A stretch of 6,805 nucleotides of DNA from assembly GCA_030598885.1 (NCBI GenBank), contig JAUVOZ010000110.1:1-6805 (forward strand), read 5' to 3'. Within the stretch, counting starts at the first letter, position 1. The number at the start of each line of letters is the position of its first letter. Source of the stretch: Anaerolineae bacterium. Lineage in GTDB: Bacteria > Chloroflexota > Anaerolineae > Anaerolineales > E44-bin32. Below the pieces are notes generated by a model. That model made no database searches. It worked only from the letters and a program-made list of their open reading frames with translations, and was not told the DNA's origin. Made by a program: the position numbers and the translations under genes. This document shows positions 1 through 5,123 of the stretch, one piece after another.

Positions 1-582
1 ACTCTGGTCGTCGATGATCTTGTCCTCTCTAACCAATTCGGGGGCAAAGTATTGCATGAGAGCAGTTTCGGTGATTCCAGCGTGCTCGGTATCCCAACCA
101 GGGAAGCCGGCCTCGGCGAAGATTTCGTCAACCAGCTCATCTGTAACCTGGTCCCACCAACTTATTATCAAAACCTGGGCGTCAGGAGTTCCACGAATGA
201 ATAGCTCTACTGCCTCGGTAAGGAATGCAACATTTTCATAATGGCCATTCATGATCAGGAATCTTCTCCCACCATGCCGGTAAGTCTCCCGTAGGATATC
301 TAACGCTAGATGGATTAGCGTCATCCCATCCAGGCTCGTCGTTCCGGGAAACAGTTGTCCCCCCCCGCTGGTGGGATGTGATTTATACCCGTATGCAATT
401 GGGGGCAAGACCATAGCCTTGATTTTCTCAGCCACTAACTTAGCGAAGTTCGTGGGTATGACAACATCGACGTTTAAGGGCAAGTGTGGTCCATGTTGTT
501 CCAATGAGCCTACAGGCAGGATGATAACCCTTCGACCAACCTCATCCCGGTACTCTTCCCAGGTCATATGTTCTGCTAGCAT
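1..582 (-). CDS. Creatininase (creatinine amidohydrolase) family enzyme, 3' end cut by window edge
   Basis: By homology this metal-dependent cytosolic amidohydrolase interconverts creatinine and creatine. The first 194 residues are visible; family members run about 240-260, so some 60 are missing past the left edge. From memory of Pseudomonas creatininase, all metal ligands are present: E28 and H30 (GSLEQHGPH), D39, then H114 and E116 (NGHYEN). The catalytic region is also kept: W143 in SWWD and W163-D164-T165-E166-H167 (GWDTEH). The stretch YGYKS..SGGG..FPGTTSLDG (residues 64-86) closely matches true creatininases rather than distant relatives such as MftE or FAPy deformylases. The ATG at 580-582 follows AGAGGTG at 587-593. 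It lies 58 bp after the amidinotransferase stop, so the two are probably co-transcribed. A run of eight G (coding strand) sits inside the SGGG codons, with the frame intact on both sides. The family is secure; the substrate could be another cyclic guanidine such as glycocyamidine. Confidence 0.9.
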   Translation of the reverse strand, partial: MLAEHMTWEEYRDEVGRRVIILPVGSLEQHGPHLPLNVDVVIPTNFAKLVAEKIKAMVLPPIAYGYKSHPTSGGGQLFPGTTSLDGMTLIHLALDILRETYRHGGRRFLIMNGHYENVAFLTEAVELFIRGTPDAQVLIISWWDQVTDELVDEIFAEAGFPGWDTEHAGITETALMQYFAPELVREDKIIDDQS

Positions 583-640
583 TTGTCACCTCTCATTGCT
601 GCCTTCCTATTAAATTAAGGCGAGAAAAAATAATGTTTGT

Positions 641-1774
641 TTAAAAGCCCTCCACCTGCTTGGGGAAGTAATCCTCACAATCGCCTTCCCGGTACACATC
701 TGTGGTCGCGCAATGGAGTCCGCCCCCAAAAGGATAAGCGTCTCTAAACGGAACCGGAACCACTTCGAAACCAAGCTTATCGAGCTGTTCCATCGTAGCG
801 TGTTCACTTGCTTCAACGCAAACCGTTTTCGGATCAAGCACGAGGACGTTCATCGATAGCCATACACTTGAGTAGCATAGCGGTGGTGGTTTTTCGTGCG
901 CGGCTGGGGCAGCCTCGACAATCTCCCAATCATTCATCTCGAAGAACTTCCTATGTTCTGGGAGGACATGTCGAATTGGGTTGTTAAGCACTAAGCCAGG
1001 TCGGAGAGGGATGAAGGTGCAGTCGATATGAATTGGGTAAGGATCTCCCGGGAAATTCATGGCATGTATTCTAAGATCGGGGAAATGTCGGCTTACCCAA
1101 TTTATTCCAGCTAAATTGGCGGTAAATCCATGCTGAATGACGATGTCTTTTCCAAAGCGGGCAAACTCCGCCGCGTCGAATAGAGGTTCCTCTTCAGTTG
1201 TCACGAAATCTTTGGCGGCGGTGAGCTTCAGCCGGTCTTCGATAGTCATTACCCGGCTCAGGTATCCTGGTTTATAAGAGGCATCGGTTAACCTTGGCTT
1301 GGGCGCCGCCTCCCAGCGCATATTGGGGTCTTCCTTGTAGTACTGTTCGATCAACGGGCGGTAGCACAGATATTCGAACCAACGCGATCGGTAAGACATG
1401 GTGGCTTCCAGCATCTCGTTGCCCACGGTCACGATGACGTCGCGGGGCGGCATGCAGCCGAACATGCTCAGCATCTCCCAATCCGGGGTGGATACCGCCT
1501 GGCTGAAATCAAGCGGCGTCGGTCGGTCAACTCGAATGCCACGATCCTCAAGGATCTTAGCGAAATTATCAAGCTGGACATTAGCCTTTTCCACAGTTTC
1601 CTGAGGACGTGGACCCCACTTGCCCTTCATGTCACTGTCGATAGGGATTTTGCATTCACTAGCCGGCTCGGAAGGCGGGATCATGCAACCATCGGCAACT
1701 CCGACAATTACATGCTTCAGTGGATCCCATTCATTCCATGAGTTCACTATCGTTTTTCTTGTTTCACCTGCCAT
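641..1774 (-). CDS. Glycine amidinotransferase (AGAT)-like amidinotransferase
   Basis: AGAT moves the amidino group of arginine to glycine, giving guanidinoacetate and ornithine, the first step of creatine synthesis. The 377-residue protein aligns from memory with mature human AGAT almost end to end, lacking only the mitochondrial leader. The catalytic triad is D200 (FDAAEF), H249 (PIHID) and C355 (GGGLHC). Further shared sites are D112 (RDVIVTVGNE), D251, R268 and S302-S303 (SSVWLSMNV). Two positions in the flexible substrate loop differ: human N300 is Y246 and human M302 is I248, so the acceptor may differ from glycine. Other relatives are the cyanotoxin enzyme CyrA and the streptomycin enzyme StrB. 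The ATG at 1774 has GGGAGGAG at 1779-1786. It lies 40 bp after the Lrp-type regulator and 58 bp before the creatininase, suggesting one operon. Fold and chemistry are confident; the exact acceptor is not. Confidence 0.92.
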   Translation of the reverse strand: MAGETRKTIVNSWNEWDPLKHVIVGVADGCMIPPSEPASECKIPIDSDMKGKWGPRPQETVEKANVQLDNFAKILEDRGIRVDRPTPLDFSQAVSTPDWEMLSMFGCMPPRDVIVTVGNEMLEATMSYRSRWFEYLCYRPLIEQYYKEDPNMRWEAAPKPRLTDASYKPGYLSRVMTIEDRLKLTAAKDFVTTEEEPLFDAAEFARFGKDIVIQHGFTANLAGINWVSRHFPDLRIHAMNFPGDPYPIHIDCTFIPLRPGLVLNNPIRHVLPEHRKFFEMNDWEIVEAAPAAHEKPPPLCYSSVWLSMNVLVLDPKTVCVEASEHATMEQLDKLGFEVVPVPFRDAYPFGGGLHCATTDVYREGDCEDYFPKQVEGF

Positions 1775-1814
1775 TATGCTCCTCCCAGTTTCAGATTTGG
1801 AGAATTCGAAGTCT

Positions 1815-2360
1815 TTAGCTGATCACACCTAGCTCAAACTTCCGTTCGTACAGATCAAGCCCGATGAAACTCTCAACACTGGCAATTCCCGAAATCTTCC
1901 TAAGTTTTTCGGTAACAAACTGCCGGTATTCCTCCATGTTCTGACAAACATAATTAACAAAGAAATCGTACCGACCAGCGACCATAACCACATTGGTAAC
2001 TCCTGGAATCGATAGCAGGACTGACGCTACCTTATCAACATTTGCTCCTGTCTCGAGCTTAATACCAATAATTGAGAACGTGTTGTAACCAATTTTGTAG
2101 GGATTCATCACCAGAATAACATCCATCACCCCAGACGCCTTGAGGCGTTTTATCCGGTTGCGGATGGTGGCGCCCGTCACATCCCATTTCTCAGCAAGTT
2201 CAACGTATGAAAAAAAGACATCCTTCTGATGCATTTCAAGGATGTCTCGATCAAGATCATCTAAGGAAGCTGCTACCTTGTGACTTGGCAACTCGGTTTT
2301 GGCACGAATTCGTAATAAATTGTTGGCTTCGCCTTTATCCCCTATCGTTTCGCCACTCAT
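1815..2360 (-). CDS. Lrp/AsnC-family transcriptional regulator
   Basis: This is a DNA-binding regulator of the feast/famine family, which usually senses an amino acid and acts as dimers or octamers. In the 181 residues, an N-terminal extension of about 32 residues precedes the winged helix-turn-helix (about 33-80: LDDLDRDIL opening, recognition helix near GATIRNRIKRLKASG). It is followed by a RAM ligand-binding domain (about 95-170) containing the usual glycine turn AGRYDFF at 128-134. Typical members have 150-165 residues, so the extension accounts for the extra length. The ATG at 2358-2360 has AGGAG at 2368-2372. It is the first gene of the amidinotransferase-creatininase block, so it probably controls that block and itself. 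The palindrome at 2438-2455 is a candidate binding site. Arginine, glycine, ornithine or a guanidino compound are plausible effectors, by inference from the neighbours only. Confidence 0.93.
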   Translation of the reverse strand: MSGETIGDKGEANNLLRIRAKTELPSHKVAASLDDLDRDILEMHQKDVFFSYVELAEKWDVTGATIRNRIKRLKASGVMDVILVMNPYKIGYNTFSIIGIKLETGANVDKVASVLLSIPGVTNVVMVAGRYDFFVNYVCQNMEEYRQFVTEKLRKISGIASVESFIGLDLYERKFELGVIS

Positions 2361-2410
2361 GCTCCCACTCCTGATTGCTAAAAAATAATAATTTCAATCG
2401 TAGAACAATA

Positions 2411-2439
2411 ACGATATTTTAGATTTCAAAAAAAGTCAA
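2411..2439 (-). promoter_or_regulatory. Candidate sigma70-type promoter of the regulator operon
   Basis: On the minus strand, TTGACT (2434-2439) is followed after exactly 17 bases by TATCGT (2411-2416), matching the consensus at 5 of 6 and 4 of 6 positions. The spacer is AT-rich. Transcription would begin near 2404, leaving a leader of about 45 bases with AGGAG at 2368-2372 before the ATG at 2360. The AT-rich background makes chance matches likelier, so this is a candidate only. Confidence 0.5.
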
Positions 2440-2455
2440 GTGATTTAATTCACTT
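2438..2455. promoter_or_regulatory. Palindromic candidate operator (AAGTGA-n6-TCACTT)
   Basis: The arms AAGTGA and TCACTT are perfect inverted repeats around TTTAAT; 16 of 18 positions are symmetric. The site touches the -35 hexamer at 2434-2439. A further TCACT half-site lies at 2470-2474, exactly 20 bp (about two helical turns) from the one at 2450-2454. Such helically phased, AT-centred half-sites are typical of Lrp-family binding. Autoregulation by the adjacent regulator is inferred. Confidence 0.5.
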
Positions 2456-2650
2456 TTAAAAAAAATCATTCACTATTATGGTTAAAAGCAAAATTAATAG
2501 CTAAATATAAATTGAGTATGGCTGTGTTAACCACAAGGATTACAAATGCATTTGGCGATTGTTGGGATTGAAATTAGATGGGATGGAATTTTTCGATGCT
2601 ATTTGCAGCCCTGAGCATGGCTTCCCAGATGAGTGTGAAGATTTATGCTA

Positions 2651-3520
2651 TTAACCTCTACTGGAGAGCACATAATACGATCGGGGAAAGTCTCCACCCT
2701 TATAATATAAGAATTCCACAACCATGTAGCCATCGGCAAAGGCAGTTTCAAAAATCTCGCGAGTGTGCAGCCGCCACACACGAGCTAGTTCTATATCCTG
2801 CCTCTTTAGAGCTTGAAAATCCGACGGAATTTCTACTAGGGCTAAGTCCCCATCCAGTTCGTTAAATTGATCGGTAGGATGCAGGAGATCGTCGGAGCCC
2901 AATGAAGCCGGGTTGACCTTTTGTGTGGCTGAATCCAAGTACTTAGATTGGTCGAGGGGACCTTGCTTCTCTTCTACACGTGAAACCACCCTTGGCGAAG
3001 TCACCCACCAGTCCACCCTGAAACGATCGGAAGAGATACCAATACTTAAGTCATCCTGCATTCTGCCATAGAAATCACGCAAATATGTGTGGCAAACAGT
3101 ACCCAGCCGTCGGATGTTTAGATATGCGTTGTTGCTGAGAAGTGGATTGAAGGTCCAAGTGACCAAGCGAATACCCTGGTTTATTACCGCGAGCCGCTGT
3201 TCAAGCTTAAGCCTCAACCCCACACCCTGATTACGATAATCGGGGTGCACGCCTAAAATGTGAGAGTGGTGTTTTACTCGGGTCATAGCTGTTGTGCCGA
3301 GGCTCTCATTGTCGATCCCCAGAAAACCGAACACATACCCCACCAGCCTATCTCCGTAAAATGCCCCCAGAACTACTCCGCCATTACTGCTGATATCCAT
3401 GTATGTGCGGGGAGTAATCGTGGAGATCTCGCCCCCCGACCAGACCAGTAGGTATAAATCCGAGACTTTAACCATATCTTCGAGGGTTGTCAGTCGTCGT
3501 ATTTTAATTTCATCGGCCAT
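2651..3520 (-). CDS. GNAT-superfamily acyltransferase with conserved C-terminal extension
   Basis: This is a predicted cytosolic CoA-dependent N-acyltransferase; its substrate is unknown. In 289 residues, the GNAT fold occupies about 5-160. The acyl-CoA-binding motif A is LGVHPDYRNQGVGLRLK (RxxGxG at 96-101). The segment TWTFNPL at 121-127, then NAYLNIRRLG and YLRDFYG, is what I recall from the COG3375 family of uncharacterised acetyltransferases, which also carries a C-terminal half like residues 165-289 here. Some GNAT proteins encoded near N-acylamino acid racemases act as D-amino acid N-succinyltransferases, but no racemase is visible. I place the start at the ATG at 3518-3520, which has GAGGA at 3528-3532 with 7-base spacing. 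An upstream in-frame TTG at 3566-3568 would add 16 residues, but it lacks a ribosome site and sits almost on the predicted transcription start. The gene appears monocistronic, flanked by a hairpin upstream and a 290-bp spacer downstream. Confidence 0.82.
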   Translation of the reverse strand: MADEIKIRRLTTLEDMVKVSDLYLLVWSGGEISTITPRTYMDISSNGGVVLGAFYGDRLVGYVFGFLGIDNESLGTTAMTRVKHHSHILGVHPDYRNQGVGLRLKLEQRLAVINQGIRLVTWTFNPLLSNNAYLNIRRLGTVCHTYLRDFYGRMQDDLSIGISSDRFRVDWWVTSPRVVSRVEEKQGPLDQSKYLDSATQKVNPASLGSDDLLHPTDQFNELDGDLALVEIPSDFQALKRQDIELARVWRLHTREIFETAFADGYMVVEFLYYKGGDFPRSYYVLSSRG

Positions 3521-3574
3521 CGACTCTTCCTCTTCTCTGGCCTTGATACATTTGGTCGGTAGGTACAAGAATTT

Positions 3575-3580
3575 ATTATA
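3575..3580 (-). promoter_or_regulatory. Candidate -10 element of the GNAT gene (TATAAT)
   Basis: A perfect TATAAT on the minus strand lies 54 bases upstream of the preferred ATG at 3520. No good -35 hexamer is found: GTAACT at 16-base spacing matches only 3 of 6. Transcription would start near 3568, which argues against the in-frame TTG at 3566-3568 as the translation start. A single perfect hexamer in AT-rich sequence is modest evidence. Confidence 0.4.
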
Positions 3581-3688
3581 ACCTGGCGAGATACGAAGTT
3601 ACCCCTCACCATCAAACCCACTCGGGGTTGAACAGAAGGCATAAGTTCGGTTCACGCCAGTAAGTTTAATTACCAATTTAGTGACAAT

Positions 3689-3724
3689 TAGGTGCCCGGC
3701 ACTTTTGATAGTGCCGAGCACCTA
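3689..3724 (-). terminator. 15-bp hairpin after the aminotransferase gene, probable terminator
   Basis: Arms 3689-3703 and 3710-3724 enclose a 6-base loop. Read as a minus-strand transcript, all 15 positions pair, with one U-G wobble; a plus-strand transcript would have a C-A mismatch there. This fits a structure acting on the leftward transcript. It begins 9 bases after the aminotransferase stop codon. What follows (UUGUCACUAAAUU) is only weakly U-rich, so it may terminate inefficiently or mainly protect the 3' end of the mRNA. Confidence 0.65.
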
Positions 3725-3733
3725 AACTGCACA

Positions 3734-5044
3734 TTATCCCTTCGCAGCCTTGACCGAGTCGTTGTATACGTTCAAGGTTTCGGTCACATCTTCATCACTT
3801 AGAGCATAACAAAGGAACCAAGGCTCTAGACCGGAGGGTTCAGGCATCACGCCACGATGGCATAGTTCCATTCCGATGGCTTCATATAGGTCGCCATCTC
3901 CGGTAAGGTAATCGCGGAAATCATGGGGTTCCTGATCACTCCCCAGCATTATGCCAAACATGGGTGGAATACCGGTTATCACATGGGGGATATCCGACTC
4001 AGTCAAAATATCATTAATGCCATCCATTAAGACCTGACCGCGCTGGTTGATCGTATCAATGACCGATTCTGTTTCCAGGACTTCAAGCGTGGCGTTAGCC
4101 GCAGCCGTACCAATAACGTTTCCAGAATAAGTGCCGCCATGAGCCACGGCGCCCGGCTCAACAGTCATCATGATTTCTTCTTTCCCAGCGATGGCGGCGA
4201 TGGGAAATCCATTCCCCAGGGCTTTAGCATAGGTCACCAAGTCAGCCTGGATATTGAAGTACTCCTGTGCGCCGCCATTGGCTATACGGAAGCCGGTCTT
4301 AACCTCGTCGAAGACCATTACTATGCCATACTTGTCGCATAATTCACGTATTCTTTCTAGGAATCCAGGTTTGGGCATGATGCCCGCGCAATTGCCGAGT
4401 ATAGGCTCCACAAAGATAGCCGCGAGATCCCCCCACTTGGCTTCTATAGTCTCTTCCAGGCGTTCAAAATCATTGAAAGGCAGGTTGATAACATATTGGC
4501 TGATTCCCTTTGGAATTCCAGATGAGACCGGGGAGTTAACCGGGCTGCGCCTGGAGCCTAGTGACCTGCGGCTTGAGGAAGCGGTGCTGAACATGAAGTA
4601 ATCGACCATGCCATGATATTGACCCTCAAACTTGATGAACCTCTCCCGACCTGTGTAAGCACGACTGATGCGCAGGGCATGCATGGTGGCTTCCGTGCCG
4701 GTATTGGTCAAACGTACCTTGTCCACCTTACACATGCGGGTGATGCGCTCAGCGAGGCTGATCTCCAGCGGGGTCGTACAGGCGAATAGCGTGCCTTCCT
4801 TGATGACATCCGCGACCCGCTTCACCACCGCGGGGTAAGCATGCCCTAGAATAATGGGGCCAAAGGCTAAACGATAATCAATATATCGTTTGTCGTCTGC
4901 GTCCCAGATGTAAGCGCCGTTACCCCGGGTAATAACCAGCGTATCCTCATCACCCCAATAGCGGAAATTGGAGTTCACACCATGGGGGATGACATGCATT
5001 GCTTGTTTGAATAGTGCTTTTACTTTTTTACCCTGTAAAGTCAT
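3734..5044 (-). CDS. Class III PLP-dependent aminotransferase, glutamate-1-semialdehyde aminomutase-like
   Basis: This is a cytosolic fold-type I PLP enzyme that moves an amino group between an amine or amino acid and a carbonyl compound. The 436 residues match the family's usual length. Visible sites: GTE at 116-118 (cofactor phosphate), YHG at 143-145, D246 in FDEVKTGFR (pyridine nitrogen), K274 in TYAKALGNGFP (Schiff-base lysine) and T305 in GGTYSGN. Overall it resembles HemL, especially ILGHAYPAVV and the FEGQYHG segment, but the lysine motif differs from the HemL MTTAGKVIGGG pattern and no heme gene is adjacent. Ornithine, beta-alanine or other omega-amino acids are possible substrates. 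Residues about 153-180 are rich in Ser, Arg and Pro and seem slightly longer than in HemL. The ATG at 5044 is preferred because GAGGAG lies 5 bases upstream (5050-5055); an in-frame ATG at 5059 would put that site inside the gene. The oxidoreductase gene upstream ends 79 bp earlier, so co-transcription is likely. Confidence 0.9.
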   Translation of the reverse strand: MTLQGKKVKALFKQAMHVIPHGVNSNFRYWGDEDTLVITRGNGAYIWDADDKRYIDYRLAFGPIILGHAYPAVVKRVADVIKEGTLFACTTPLEISLAERITRMCKVDKVRLTNTGTEATMHALRISRAYTGRERFIKFEGQYHGMVDYFMFSTASSSRRSLGSRRSPVNSPVSSGIPKGISQYVINLPFNDFERLEETIEAKWGDLAAIFVEPILGNCAGIMPKPGFLERIRELCDKYGIVMVFDEVKTGFRIANGGAQEYFNIQADLVTYAKALGNGFPIAAIAGKEEIMMTVEPGAVAHGGTYSGNVIGTAAANATLEVLETESVIDTINQRGQVLMDGINDILTESDIPHVITGIPPMFGIMLGSDQEPHDFRDYLTGDGDLYEAIGMELCHRGVMPEPSGLEPWFLCYALSDEDVTETLNVYNDSVKAAKG

Positions 5045-5049
5045 TTCAT

Positions 5050-5055
5050 CTCCTC
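5050..5055 (-). promoter_or_regulatory. Ribosome binding site that fixes the aminotransferase start
   Basis: GAGGAG on the minus strand lies 5 bases before the ATG at 5044. The other in-frame ATG at 5059 is upstream of it and has no comparable site, so the N-terminus should begin MTLQGKK. Confidence 0.75.
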
Positions 5056-5061
5056 GCATAT

Positions 5062-5123
5062 TATTGGTGTGGTGATAAATTTATTCCTACCACGGTCGTC
5101 GCCTCCATATTAATACACCAATA
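5062..5123 (-). repeat. 9-bp inverted repeat in the oxidoreductase-aminotransferase spacer
   Basis: TATTGGTGT (5062-5070) and ACACCAATA (5115-5123) are perfect inverted arms separated by 44 bases. A 10-bp palindrome, ATAAATTTAT (5075-5084), lies inside. The right arm abuts the oxidoreductase stop codon. There is no U-tract, and the long loop makes a terminator unlikely. It could be a regulatory site or an mRNA structure between the two genes, or chance. Confidence 0.3.

Larger units (their letters stand above)
2361..2650. other. AT-rich intergenic region between GNAT gene and Lrp-type regulator
   Basis: This 290-bp spacer has no supportable gene on either strand. The part next to the regulator (about 2380-2520) is very AT-rich and holds its ribosome binding site, a candidate promoter and a palindromic operator, listed separately. 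The part next to the GNAT stop (about 2520-2650) is of more ordinary composition. I found no clear hairpin with a U-tract there, so how GNAT transcription ends is not visible. A short plus-strand frame that starts here and runs into the GNAT gene is a shadow of that gene. Confidence 0.7.

Noticed and set aside
2578..2865. Plus-strand open frame of 95 codons spanning the intergenic region and the end of the GNAT gene.
   Set aside because: It overlaps the well-supported GNAT coding region antisense, has no ribosome site and resembles no family I know.
3566..3568. TTG as an alternative start for the GNAT gene, adding 16 residues.
   Set aside because: No Shine-Dalgarno site, and it sits about where transcription should begin from the TATAAT at 3575-3580; the ATG at 3520 has a good site.
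3615..3629. Small hairpin AACCC-n5-GGGTT upstream of the GNAT promoter.
   Set aside because: Only a 5-bp stem with no U-tract and no link to a gene end; likely chance.
5061..5108. A 15-codon minus-strand frame (ATG at 5108, stop at 5061-5063) in the spacer before the aminotransferase, considered as a leader peptide.
   Set aside because: No ribosome binding site precedes it and it has no run of regulatory codons; chance explains it.
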